From Bettongia penicillata ogilbyi (Eukaryota; Chordata; Mammalia; Diprotodontia; Potoroidae): 64,000 nt of DNA. The DNA is taken from NCBI GenBank assembly GCA_023548195.1, contig JAJHZJ010000009.1, forward strand, positions 3,951,001-4,015,000, written 5' to 3'. The notes under the pieces were generated by a model. The model worked only from the letters and a program-made list of their open reading frames with translations, was not told where the DNA came from and made no database searches. The translations under genes were made by a program, and so were the position numbers. Below, in pieces: positions 22,254 to 33,601 of this stretch. Position 1 is the first letter of the stretch, and every line of letters begins with the position of its first letter.

Positions 22254-23238
22254 CAAGGACTAGTTTTCTTTTTTTTCCTTTTTAAAAAATTTATTTGTTC
22301 TCAGTTTTGTACGATCCATAAGTCTTATATTTTCTCTTCCTCCCTTCTCCTTCCCTCTCTCCCTCCCAGAGAAGGCATGCAGTCTTATATGGGTTCTATA
22401 CATACATTCTTACTAAACACATTTTCACATTAGTCATGTTGCATTCAAGAATTAAAATGAGTGGGAGAAACCATGAGAAAAACCCAAACCCAAACAAAAC
22501 ATAACACAAGAGAAAATATTGTTTCATTCTGCAATCCAATTCCATAGTTCCTTCTCTGTATGTGGATGGCATTTTGCCTCAAGAGTCCTTTGGAAATGTT
22601 TTAGGTCCTTGCATTGCTGTGAAGGGCTAAGTGTACCAGAAGAATTCCTCCTACACTGGGGTTGTTACTGTGTATGATGGTCTCCTGGTTCTGCTCCTTT
22701 CACTCGGCATCAGTTCATATGTCCTTCCAGGCCTCTCTGAAGTCTTCCTGTTTGTCATTTCTTATGGTACAACGGTATCCCATTACATTCATAAACCACA
22801 ACTGTTCAGCCACTCCCCAGTTGATGGGCATCCCCTCGATGTCCAGTTCTGGCCACCACAAAGAAGCTGCTGTAAACATTTTTGTGCATGTGGGATGCTT
22901 TCCCATTGTGATGATCTCTCTGGAATCATCCAGTCCTAGAAGCAGTATTGCTGGGTCAAGGGGGATGCACATTTTTGTAGCCCTTTGGGCATGGTTCCAA
23001 ATTGCTCTCCAGAATGGTGGGATCAGCTCACAGCTCCACCAGCAATGAACTGGTGTTCCAACTCTCCCACATCTCCAACATGTATCATTTTCCTATTCTG
23101 TCATTTTAGCCAATCTGACAGGTGTGATGTGGTACCTCAGAGTTGTTTTGATTTGCGTCTCTCTAATCAATAGTGACTTAGAGCATTTTTTCATATGAAT
23201 ATAGATGGCTTTAATTTCTTCCAAGGACTAGTTTTCTT
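22254..23238 (-). mobile_element. 5'-truncated L1 with perfect 17-bp target duplication
   Basis: Seventeen identical bases (CAAGGACTAGTTTTCTT) at 22254-22270 and 23222-23238 bound the insert. The T-rich tail at 22266-22292 gives minus orientation. Internal landmarks run from the L1 3' untranslated region (CCTCCCTTCTCCTTCCCTCT) to the ORF2 end (ACAGGTGTGATGTGGTACCT). The frames at 22631-23048 are antisense shadows. The perfect duplication implies a fairly recent insertion. Confidence 0.9.
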
Positions 23239-23239
23239 G

Positions 23240-24160
23240 AGTCCACAGAGGGCTTTCTTCTTTTCTGTGAAAGGTCATGCTCCTTGAAGCTGCTTCTAGT
23301 GTCAAGTGATTGTCTCCTTGTATCAGCATCTGCCTGCAGAGTATCTCCCTCAACTCTGCTTTAAGCTCTTTTGCACTGTCTTTCTGACTGTTAGAAAGGA
23401 TGTCTCTTTTTGAGTGCTATGGTTGGTGGTAGATAGGAAGAGGGATAAGATAGAAACCCCCTTCTTCCTCACAACAGCGATTCCTTCTCAGGGACCAGGT
23501 TCTTCTTTTAACTGTTGGCTCCTACCAGACCTGCCTTCGGAATGATTGTCATACTCTCTTTTTCAATCACTTAGGGTCAGTCAGTAAATAGTATAGATGT
23601 TTCCATTTCAGCAGGAAAAGTAGTGGTTGCACTTTTTCAGGGGATCATTGGGTATGAATACCTTGTTAATAGAAGTATACAGCTTCATCTCCAATTTATA
23701 TCAACTAAATACATGGGGGAACAACTCTTTGCATTCACTAGTAATGAATTAGAAACTGAAAATTTCCAGACCTTTTCTGAATCATATTATGATGAAAAAA
23801 AAGATTGGAATGGATACTGAAAGAGGCTTGGATGTTTTGCTTATTTTTTGTCAAAGGTTCCATTTTTGTTTTCCAACAATCACTTTGAGGATGTCAACCT
23901 TATTGGGTGTGAGTTGAGAAGCTTTTGGCTAAAAACACATGTTCAGGAAATGAGAACATTAAATTATGGTAGAGTCCATTATCTAATGAGTGCAGTTGGA
24001 TTCTTTTGCTTTTTTTTAAATTCCCACTTGTCCCTGGTAGATCTCATTTTCTGTTTTATCCCATTCACTCAGGTCAATGAGACTTTTTTGCAGTTGACCC
24101 CCATCAGCTTATATTCTCTTTAACTGGTAGAGCTCCGTACTTGTACAGGCAGCTAGATTG
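23240..24160. other. no recognisable feature
   Basis: Unique-looking AT-rich sequence. The short plus-strand frames at 23623-24123 show no coding signature or splice context. Confidence 0.4.
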
Positions 24161-24162
24161 TG

Positions 24163-24580
24163 TCATTTATTTGGAAATCTCCCCCTCTGGGCATGGACAA
24201 CAGTCACAGCAGCACATGAGCTCTCCCTCCTGTGGGGTTTTCCTGACTTCAGGGCCACAGCTCTCACTGCACAGAGCATGGGGAGTGTTTGACTCAAGCC
24301 CCACACTATGGCCTCCTTACAAATGATGAAATCTTGATCAAGTGGAGCACTGGGGATAAACAGTCCCACTTTCACCAGAGCTTCAGTCTCATTTTCAAGT
24401 AGCAAATAGTTCATGATGTCATCCTTAGCCTCGGGACTTGTGATGTCATCCAAAAACACCTGGTCGCCAGCGTTGTTGTTAATTACATGTTTTTCAGAAG
24501 GGAGCGGAGTTGCCGTGTCTGATGCTGGCTTTTCCTTTTGTCTTTCTTTTTTCCAACACAGGAAGAAAAGAATCCTTTTT
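24163..24580 (-). pseudogene. unassigned protein-like segment
   Basis: From about 24565 down to the stop at 24163 the minus strand keeps one open frame beyond the first possible start. Its residues look coding-like: TATPLPSEKH, then DQVFLDDITSPEAKDD, IMNYLLLENETEAL and GLFIPSAPLDQDF. The C-terminal third is less protein-like. No family was recognised. It could be a fragment of a processed pseudogene or transposase, or a chance open frame. Confidence 0.25.
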
Positions 24581-24600
24581 GGGGTTATTTGGATTCAGGT

Positions 24601-25685
24601 TAAGTGAATTTGAATTTTACTTCACTAGCCCATTAAAAAATCAAAAGTAACTTTTTCTCATCAACCCTTGCAGCCCAGGCTACAGCTCCGGGCCCCTTGG
24701 GAAGAATAAGGCTTTTCACTTCAAGGAAGTGCTCAGAGAGAAAACCCTTTCCCTGATTCCCTTCAAAACCAACTCCTGGGAGAGGACTTGCTTTTTCAGT
24801 TCCATTACTCAACAGGCTAATCTTAGAAAACCTCACACAGACTCACACAGAGACAAACAGTGACCCAAAAAAAGAAAAGTGGAGATTAAAAACTTTTTTC
24901 CCTTTTGTTAATATCTCACTTAATATACTCACTTTACCTGACAGCAGGAATCCTTTTGATATTCCTCTACTTGAAAATGCTAAAAATAGGCCTCAGGGCC
25001 CTGTGAGGCAGTCTTACACACTTCTACACCTTTATCTCAAACTTTTTCATACACACAGAGCTTAAATTATATGTCACTCCAGTAGCTTGGAAGCAAGAAT
25101 TGCAGCTTTAGAGACTGTCTCACAGAGTATTGGCCCAAATTTCACTATGCAAAACCCTCACTGTGTACAAAATTCAGAATATATTACTACTGCTTTTGGA
25201 GCTCTCCAGTAATTGATTTTGTAAGCTGAATATTCATAATACCCTGAATTTCCCAGGTGCCCCTTTACTGTGTACATGGGTTTTCTTCTCTCTTATCCCC
25301 TTATAGCTTACTTCAGAGATCGTTTTCAAGTGTTTGCATCTATCTGACAGTTGCCTCCTTGTCAGAATGAAAATTAGAAAAAAAAAAGCTGCAGCACAAA
25401 CACTAAAAATAAATATATAGACACATATATACATACTCAGATAGAATTTACTTACTGGTAAAAGGGAGAGTCAGATAACTGCCAGAGTACTGACAGAGAA
25501 TTCTCCTTATTAAGAATCTAGAGAGAAAGGGCTCTGGTCTCTTCGTGGTTAACCATAATTGTAATGATTAAAAAGATTCAAGAAGCAGTTTTTGAGTAAT
25601 TTAATCATTTTATTAATAAGGCCACCAAGTTATTAGTACAAGGATGGTCATTTGGCTGTCTCTGTTAGACCAAAGAAAGACCTTC
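24601..25685. other. no recognisable feature
   Basis: About 1.1 kb with no repeat landmark recognised. CACACAGACTCACACAGAGA near 24833 is low-complexity. Confidence 0.45.
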
Positions 25686-25689
25686 TTCA

Positions 25690-25798
25690 GTTATTTGAAT
25701 ATATTATTCTGAGAAATGATCCATAGGCTGCAACAGATTGCTAAAGAAATCCATAACAAAAAATAGTTTAAAACCCTTGATCTAGAATAGAGGTTTTC
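25690..25798 (+). mobile_element. hAT-type element, right end
   Basis: ATATTATTCTGAGAAATGAT, then CCATAGGCTGCAACAGATTG and the terminal TTTAAAACCCTTGATCT. It is the 3' counterpart of the left end at 21885. The two are 3.7 kb apart with an L1 between them, so they may or may not belong to one element. Confidence 0.5.
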
Positions 25799-25849
25799 TT
25801 ATTCAGTTTCTATTTCTAGTTCCTGCTTCTTTGCAAAAGTGTGTCAAAA

Positions 25850-26082
25850 TCTATTTTGGTGTAAATTATCCTATTAAAGATTTTAGAGAAGGAAGTTTTG
25901 CTACTTTAGGTAACCTATTCTAATATTTAACTATTAAGAAAAGTTCTTCCTTATATCTAAGTTCTTTCTTTTCAGTTTATCCATTTTTCTTCTGACTTTA
26001 GTAACAATCATCTTGCTTGCCATAACTTACTATTTACTTAAAATTATTCCTGTTTCTTTTAGGCTCAGGAGGTCGGATTCTT
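25850..26082 (-). mobile_element. L3/CR1 fragment
   Basis: Antisense CR1 landmarks AACCTATTCTAATATTTAAC, then GAAAAGTTCTTCCTTATATC and a TTCTTTTCAGTTTATCCATT-type stretch are present, all diverged. Confidence 0.5.
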
Positions 26083-26083
26083 T

Positions 26084-26765
26084 AAACATCTGGTTAGTGA
26101 ACAGTGTGTATTGAGGATCCATTGTGTACAAAACTCTCTGAGACATTTCAGGAAGTGATAGAGAAAGAATATACTATGCCCTTTGACCTGAGATCACAGT
26201 AGACAGTACAGAATTAGTATATACATAGAAGTGTCAGAAACAGACTATGCACACATACACATTCAGCTTGGAAATATGTACTTTATAGTAGATATGCAGG
26301 ATTGAAGGGGAGAGATTTATGCCACAAGAAACCTGATGTGGAGAGACTTTGTGCAGGAAATATCTTTTCAACAGAACGTTGGCAGAAGAGGAGACAGCTT
26401 GATAACATAGCATAGGAAGACTTATATGGGTGAAGATAACATGGATAATGATTTAAAAGTGATAGAGGCTGGTGATTCCATTTTTGAACTTTAGTGATAA
26501 CAAGGTCATTCATGTAAGACATTGAGATTTACAAAGCATATCATCATCTTTGATCCTCAGAGAAACCTTAAAATATGTACCTCAGTTGAACAGTGGAGCT
26601 CGAATGAAATAATATTATGTAAAACACTTAGTAGTAGCGGAATGTCCAGCTCACAGAGATTGGCCTACTCAAGGTCGTACAGATAATAGGTAAGGTGCGA
26701 TTCAAATCCAGGTCTCCCTGGCTTTAAGTCCAGCATTCTCTTCCCACTGTCGTTCATAATGAGAT
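26084..26765 (-). mobile_element. possible L2 remnant and antisense MIR
   Basis: 26084-26500 has only a weak L2-like start (GTGTATTGAGGATCCATTGT). 26520-26765 is a better antisense MIR: TTACAAAGCATATCATCATC, GGTCGTACAGATAATAG, TTCAAATCCAGGTCTCCCTG and a terminal TCTTCCCACTGTCG. Confidence 0.45.
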
Positions 26766-27870
26766 CTTAAAAATTATCTAAATAATGAGACCCCCTTAAA
26801 AGTCAAGTTGAGACACTGATAATTAGTTGAGAAGTCCTCTGAGTAAATAAGATGTTGCTCCTGGGGGAAGAACACTCAAATTTTTGCAGTTGGAAGGATG
26901 TGTGGCATATTGAGGGAATGGCTATCTTAGTTCAAAAACTGCCTATTCCTCTTACTAGGCTGTGATTTTCTGAGTCACTTGGTCTCTCTAGACTTCAGTT
27001 TCCTTCCTCTGAAATATGAGAAAGTTTGGATTAGAGAACCTAAAAGATAACTTCTCATTGCATGTGCTATGGCTAGCCAGTTGATACTTGCTTAAGAGCT
27101 GATGGTTAAATTTTTAGCGTGACCATTTACACCTTGGAAATCTCCTCGTAAACCAGGACTTGCTTTATTGTTTCATTGATTATCTAGATTTAAGAAAGTG
27201 ATGGAGGATATATCAAGAATTCAGATTAAATTTACAAACATACTTGACATTTCCCACCACGCCCTGCTTCTAGCTTTAAGTCTGAGTCCTCAAGATCTCA
27301 TGCTCACTTAGAGACAGATTTTTCTTGAAACCCCCAAAATTTTCTCTGTAATCACATTTATGCAGATTCACTGTCATAAAGATACAAACTGTGAAACTAA
27401 AACTTAAAAAGAATCTGCGAGAAAAATCTTCCTTTGGAACAAGAATATCACTCTTCTTGAATTCACCCGCCTCCCTCCCCATTTTTCTAGCACCTCTCAT
27501 GCTGCCCTACTTTTTACTCTGTACCGATGTTGATACTCTCTCAGCATAAATACATACATTTATTCAATTCTCTTTGAAATTACATTGAATCTTGTGACCT
27601 CTGCTTTATTCCCAATACTTTACAGTTGTATTCTATGCCTTGACTTTTTGCTTGAAAAAAGCTCCTTTGTAGGCACTTCTCTCTAAATATTGCACTTATT
27701 TTTAATTGACCAAGACTATGATTATCTTTATCTCAACTGCAAAAGCAATGCCTCCTTTTATAAAAAATCAAACAAGCAAATGAACAGAAAACCTTTATCT
27801 CCATGGGTTTTTTTTTTTATCAACTCAGAGAATCAAGATCTGTTTTCTCTTAGTCAGCTACTATGGCTTT
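26766..27870. other. no recognisable feature
   Basis: About 1.1 kb of unique-looking sequence without repeat landmarks or coding-like frames. Confidence 0.45.
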
Positions 27871-27871
27871 T

Positions 27872-27933
27872 TTTTGTTCTAATTCATTAAGCGGTATCCT
27901 GGTTTTGTTCTAAATCATTAAGCGGTATTCTGG
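27872..27933 (+). repeat. 31-bp tandem dimer
   Basis: 27872-27902 and 27903-27933 are adjacent copies differing at two positions. Each contains CATTAAGCGGTAT. The CG-containing core is unusual in this AT-rich, CpG-poor context. Confidence 0.9.
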
Positions 27934-28149
27934 TTTAGCTTCTTTTATTATATTTCATCTTGTCCTATAAATACTTGTTTCCTATGATAGCTCATTCTTT
28001 TTCTTCTACAGCTTAGCTGCAATGGTTGTCAGTTGCTGAACATGGTGAACTTGTTTAATAAACCTTGTATCAAGAAAAGCTTTAGCTCTCAATAAAACTG
28101 GTCATTTGCTGATACCTTTTTCAGATATTTTCCTTTAATTTTTTTCCGC

Positions 28150-28610
28150 ATTTAAAATTTTTTAAATTTTATTTTTTATTCTGAACTTAACAATTTCCAA
28201 ATAAAAGGAGCTTTTCCATATACAAAGTAAAACAGGAAAAGAGGATTGTATATGAAACTATACACCTCTACTTTATATAGCTTTTTTTTTCCTTTTAAGT
28301 AATAAATTGAACACAGAACTTTCAAAGATATTCTTTTTGTTTGTTTCCATCTTTCTGTGCATTTAAAAATTCCTTATTGACTTTACTTTTTTTTGTTATC
28401 TAAGTTTCCTCCTTCTCTCTTCCTCCTCCCTTCCCCTCATAAAAAAGAAAAGCAAAATCCTTGCAACAAATGTGCATAATCAAGGAAACAAATCGTTACA
28501 TTGTCTTTGTCTGAGTCCATCTTTTCTCTTTCAGGAGGTGAGAGATGAGTAGCATGCTGCATTGTGGGTCCTCTGGAATTGTTCAAACCTAATCCTTTAA
28601 AAAAAAAAAA
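28150..28610 (-). mobile_element. possible L1 3'-untranslated fragment
   Basis: AACAATTTCCAAATAAAAGG, GAGGATTGTATATGAAACTA and a CTCCTTCTCTCTTCCTCCTC tract resemble a known marsupial L1 3' region in antisense. No target duplication was found. Confidence 0.4.
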
Positions 28611-29640
28611 CTTTGAACCTTTTAAAAACAACAATATAGCTGATTTTAAATCAATTACCCTCCTATTGTTTTCCCCGTAAATGCATACCTGAATGCTTTT
28701 CACTCTGAGAATGACCACCTCATTCACATGTGAAGGAGTGAGAAAATAAAGGTTTTACTGAGAACTCTTGGTCGAAAAAAGTAGATGCTGGACTCTTTCA
28801 GTCTCCAGGATCTAGTATATCAGAGTCCAGGGTTTATGGTCCCCAACCAAACATGTCCCTTCCTGTGGAAGAACTTGTCCCTTTGTAATCAGGTAGAGCA
28901 GATCTTTTTTGGAAGGCTGTTTCTGCCAATAAATATCAGAGCCAACCCTCACAGTGAGTAATAACCTGACATTAGCTGTTACCATTCTTTCTCAGAATTC
29001 TTTTGGAGGATGTTGTATTCTGTTATGGCCAATTAGAAACCTGCCTCCCATCTCTTGCAGTTCCAGCTTTTTAGTATCTTTCATAAATATCCCTCAAATA
29101 TCAGCTTTATTATTCTACTTCAACAATGCTCATCATTTTCTACAGAGAGTGAGCCTGAGCAGAATTTCTACCCCTTTTCAATTTTACAACCATTCTATTG
29201 ACATCATATTGATGTATTTTGATTGGATACACACATAAAATAGTGATCACGATTTAATCTTAAATTCAATGAACCACTATTTGACTCTATCCCAATCATC
29301 CTGTGCCTTTGATTATTACCAGCAGGTGTTCAGTTAGCTTGGTATATATAGTATTGTAAGTTCTGTAGTTTTACAGTCACCATCACAGACACTTATTTAC
29401 ATTTACCTTCTGAGCCAATGAGTCCTCTGTTTTCTTTGGCCTTCTTCCATGGATGCTTAGGTCAGTCTGACCTTGGGATCCAGTATAAATCTTTGGAAGG
29501 CCCTTTCTCTTTTCTGTTTCTTTCTTGGACTTATTTGTCTGTCTTCCTCCCTCTTTCTTCTCCCACCTCTAAATAGTAATCACTGGTCATATCAGAAAGA
29601 GAGGGGCCCCCCTTCTGTTAATACTTTGTATAGCAAAGAC
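28611..29640. other. no recognisable feature
   Basis: AT-rich sequence. No repeat family or coding signal was recognised. Confidence 0.45.
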
Positions 29641-29644
29641 ACTT

Positions 29645-29772
29645 ATGAATAAATCAATGGAAAAAACATTAAGTACTAACTGTGTGCCATGCACTGTGCT
29701 AAGTGCTGGGGATACCAATGGAAAAAAATGAGGTAGTTCCTACTCAAGGAACTCACACTTGTTAGCCTGAAA
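29645..29772 (-). mobile_element. L2 3' end
   Basis: TTAAGTACTAACTGTGTGCC, ATGCACTGTGCTAAGTGCTG and GGGATACC are the antisense L2 terminus; the piece stops after about 125 bases. Confidence 0.75.
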
Positions 29773-30534
29773 ACTTGGTTAGAGAAAAGGCAACAGGCTA
29801 AATGCATATCTTTTATGATTTAATTAATTGATCAGTTCCCAATAAAGACAGCGGTTACATAGCGCTATGGAGCCAGGATCAGAACTGGTTGACTTAGTAC
29901 AGAAATTGACTGTCTCAAGTACATTTTGCCAGGAGGAAGGAGTTCTCTTAGATAAACACATTGTAGACAAAGTGGCATCAATTGGGTTTAATGATCCCAG
30001 TCTATAGGCATCTTCCTTCCCTAGCATGCCTTTGTGATTTAAGATAAGGAAAAAACAAAGTCCCATCACCCAGATAACAGATCCTGTCCTTACCGGCCTT
30101 TGAAGTTGTGGTATATTAACAGAGTTGACAAAGCTGAAGTTGAAACCCAAGGTATCTGTGTTTTTCTCTTATCACTAAGATGCTAGAAGAAGGGTCTGGT
30201 AAGGAAGTACCATTTGCTTGACAAAAGGCATCCTCTAAACAAAGGAGACTATTAGGTCCAGGCTCTTCTTAATTCAACCTTTGGCCCTTATTAAAGTCTA
30301 GAATTTATGTTAAATATTATCATACCCTAATTAGGGGAGACAACACATAAATTCAGTTGCAGGTAAGATAGAAAGGTCTCAATGTCCAAAGGGTTCAGTG
30401 GTGGGGTACATGGCAAAGGATGGAGATCTTCCTAAAGAGGATGGGACTCCTAAGACCTAGAGAATCTTAGGAGGCAATGGCAGGGAAGACAGTAAAGCCA
30501 TATGGTCCTCCATCTCATAAGAAGGAATGGATTT
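29773..30534. other. no recognisable feature
   Basis: Unique-looking sequence. The minus-strand frame at 29824-30150 has no coding signature. Confidence 0.4.
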
Positions 30535-30535
30535 C

Positions 30536-30990
30536 TTTTTGTTTGTTTGTTTTTTAATTAATTAATTTATTTGTATTTAGCTTCCAACATTTACTTTTAT
30601 AAGATTCTGAGCTCTAAATTCTTCCCTCCCCCTCCCTTTCCCTCTCCTCAAGACGGCACACAATCTGATCTAGGCTATAGATATACAATCATATTAAACA
30701 CATTTCCACATTAGTGATGTTATAACTAATGAACAAAAGAGAAAAACCACAGGAAAGAAAATATAGAAATATTGTAAAAAGTGGGAAAATAGTGTGCTTC
30801 CATTTATATTGAGACTCTGTGCCTCTTTCTTTGAATGTGGATAGTGTTTTCCATCATGAGTTTTTTGAAATTGTCTTAAATCATTGAATTGTTGAAGAGA
30901 GCTAAATCTATTAAAAATGGTCATTGCACAGTGTTGTCCTTGTTCTGCTGACTTCACTCAGCATCAGTTCATACATGTCTTTCCAGGTCA
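30536..30990 (-). mobile_element. 5'-truncated L1 3' end
   Basis: A T-rich start (30540-30585) is followed by a CCTCCCCCTCCCTTTCCCTC tract, TTTCCACATTAGTGATGTTA and CTTCACTCAGCATCAGTTCA. An imperfect flanking repeat (GGAATGGATTT near 30523, AGAATGAATTT near 30991) may be the target duplication. Confidence 0.75.
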
Positions 30991-31910
30991 GAATGAATTT
31001 GTTGACTCCAGTCTCATTTTGGTCCTGTGAGAAATTAAGCAGTCTGAACAAAGGCTGGGTGAAGTGCTCCAGGTCTGCTGGGAGAGGGAGAAAGAGGGGA
31101 AGCAAACTGGTTAGGGCTCCTGTCAGTGATGGCAGCTCTTCCCAAAGTCCGGTCTTCTCTTACCCCTCAAGGGAAGTGGCTCAAAATACCTTGACATAAT
31201 CTGTGTCCAAGAATGCCTCAGGGTCCTGAGGGTGGGGTCACTTCCTTTCAGATAACCACCAAATCAGCAGTTCTTCCTATTCAGTGGCTAAAGAGGTTTT
31301 ATGTCATTGTTTTATTGCACCAACCCCGCTCAGTGTTTAGGAACAGCTTTGCCTATCCCTAGAAATGACTCAAGGAACACTCTTCCCCCTGGCAAATATT
31401 TGCTTCCTTTAGCAAATCAACTAGAGTTCATTTTGCACTTTTGTCCATATCCCTAATTCTGGAGAGTTCTGGGACTAAAATGTCTCAAAAGAACTGCAGA
31501 CATGAACCTTTTGAGACACGAGCAGCCCATTCTGCACACTCCCAATATAGTCTCAGACTTAATCTTTAAGGAGTACTCAGGTCCACCACAGCTAATGGCA
31601 ATCATGATCCATCCAAATGTGAAGTCATGCAAATTCATAAATTATATTTTACAAAATTTACCAGACACTGCTGCTTGCTTTGTACTTAAAAAAAAGGACT
31701 TGTCCCAACCAAAGCAGATAAAGAATATTGAAAACTTGAATAAACCAAATTAAAAAGGGAAAAAAGAGAAAAGGAAAAAGTTGAATTTCCGCTTTCAAAG
31801 GTAATTACTAGTCCCAAATGAGCTCCCAGAATGCTTTCATGTCTCCTCAAGGGGATTAGGGACCTAGGGTTGACACACAAGTGACTCCCTTATTCTCAAG
31901 TGTGAAAGTA
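30991..31910. other. no recognised gene; contains one perfect hairpin
   Basis: Mostly unassigned. 31481-31491 and 31508-31518 are perfect 11-base inverted repeats (TGTCTCAAAAG / CTTTTGAGACA) around a 16-base loop, with no other sign of function. Confidence 0.4.
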
Positions 31911-31911
31911 C

Positions 31912-32061
31912 CTGGGGTGGTGAACCTGTGGCACTGAGGTCACATGTAGCCCTTTGACCGAATCCGAACTTCACAGAACAAACCCCCTTAATCAAAGGAT
32001 TTGTTCTGTAAAACTTGGGCTCAGTCAAAAGATCCTCAAGGCCTCAGGTTCCCCACCCTTG
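31912..32061. mobile_element. hAT-type foldback MITE, right arm deleted
   Basis: Same family as 14256-14454: GGTGAACCTGTGGCACTGAG left end, ACTTCACAGAACAAACCCCC and GGATTTGTTCTGTAAAACTT around the centre, CCTCAGGTTCCCCACCC right end. The right arm lacks about 30 bases present in the left arm. Confidence 0.75.
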
Positions 32062-33015
32062 AAACTGTCCTGAGTTCCTTTGGCATATAGGGCAACTTAC
32101 ATTTTCCCCCAGCTCATCCCCTGCCAGTGCAAAGAATCAATCCAGATGGAACTAGGCTTTTTCATTCCTCCTGGTCCCCTACTGTCCAAATAACTCATAG
32201 TGTCTTTTGGTGAAAAGGGCTAATCTTGGACTTAAACAGTTTTTGGTGGTTGCCTTCTCCAAGAATGTTGGACTAGTTGCCCAGCAGGCATCAGGCAGAT
32301 CTGAACAGAAGGACCCAAGACCTCTGAACATCTCAAGTTTAAAAGGTTGCCTCCAAGCCTGGACATGTCGATGTTGAGAGAGGCAATTGTTTGTTTAAGA
32401 TCAGAAAAGAAGAAATACAAAGGAGACAGCCAAAACCAGGCTTAGATTTACTTAGGTAGGACATGTGCTTCATGTGCCGTCTGTGCTTAAGCCTCATGGC
32501 TGTTGGAGTAGGGTATAGGACAAGGTGACCTTTCCCCACTTCTCTTGGGAAGCAATATAATATTGCTCTGACATAATCTGCAGCCAGAAGGAAAGAGAAC
32601 ACCAGCATAGGATTACTTTTGAGATCTATCCACTGAATTATCAATTCTATGTATTCATTGGTCAAAAGGAGATCACCTCTTCATCTCAAAGCACCAAGTA
32701 TGCTTTGAGTCACACAATATAATATTTGGCACATGCAGTTTATATGTAATAAAAAATCAGAATGAACAGTTGCTCACATTGTTTGCTGACCGTGTGAAAT
32801 AAACCTGTTAAATGGAGGTACTTTGCATATCCACTTGGGATATCTAGAAGAGGTTTCAGATGTGTGGATCTCAGCGGAACGGTCTTAGCCAAAGGGTCAT
32901 CCAGTCTCTGACCTAATACTTTGAATGATACATTATTTCACTGGTAGATATTCCCTCTATTGTCACATATCATAAACCCTCCATTCCTTGTTATCCTATG
33001 TGACTCTTTGTGTGT
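32062..33015. other. no recognisable feature
   Basis: Unassigned sequence. The minus-strand frames at 32232-32665 show no coding signature. Confidence 0.4.
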
Positions 33016-33017
33016 TT

Positions 33018-33200
33018 TACCATCTAAATCTAGAGCAGGAAGTGACCTTCCTTAGAATCCAATTCCTTCATTTTACCGGATGAGAGAAGAGTTAAATGAC
33101 TTGCCCAAAGCCTTCCTTCTATGTAGTAACACAGTCAGGACGCAAATTCCGAGGCCAAATCTGAATACAGAATTTTGCATTTTAGCACAGCATTTTCCTT
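33018..33200 (-). mobile_element. antisense MIR
   Basis: TTCCTTCATTTTACCGGATG, GTTAAATGACTTGCCCAAAG and a GTAACACAGTCAGGACGCAA-type middle are in antisense MIR order. Confidence 0.6.
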
Positions 33201-33569
33201 AAAGAATCTATCCACTTTGCTATAGGCCTTCCACTTGGGTTTCTTGGGCACATTGAAAGTCTCAGGACGCTAATCAGATTGTTTTTCTTTTGCGTCTAAT
33301 TCTTACTTACTACTTAATCCTTCTGCCTCCTTTTCTAGTTCTGTTTGTTCTTAAAATATTTTAGATTGTACGATGTTTATCATACTTCCCTTTGCACCTG
33401 AAAATCTTTCCTCATTCTGATGTGTTTTCTTTTTTCAATCGTCTTATAACAAAAAGGAATATTTTGTATTTCAACATCACTTTTTTTAGATGTTTTTATT
33501 TTTTATTTATTTTAAAACAATTTGCCAAGACTGGAATGAGAGATAAATAGAAGGCACAACAATTTTGCT

Positions 33570-33570
<1 letters not shown>

Positions 33571-33601
<31 letters not shown>

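Noticed and set aside
22662..23048. 128-codon plus-strand open frame and its neighbours
   Set aside because: These frames lie antisense to L1 ORF2/3' region bounded by a perfect target duplication; no independent coding evidence.
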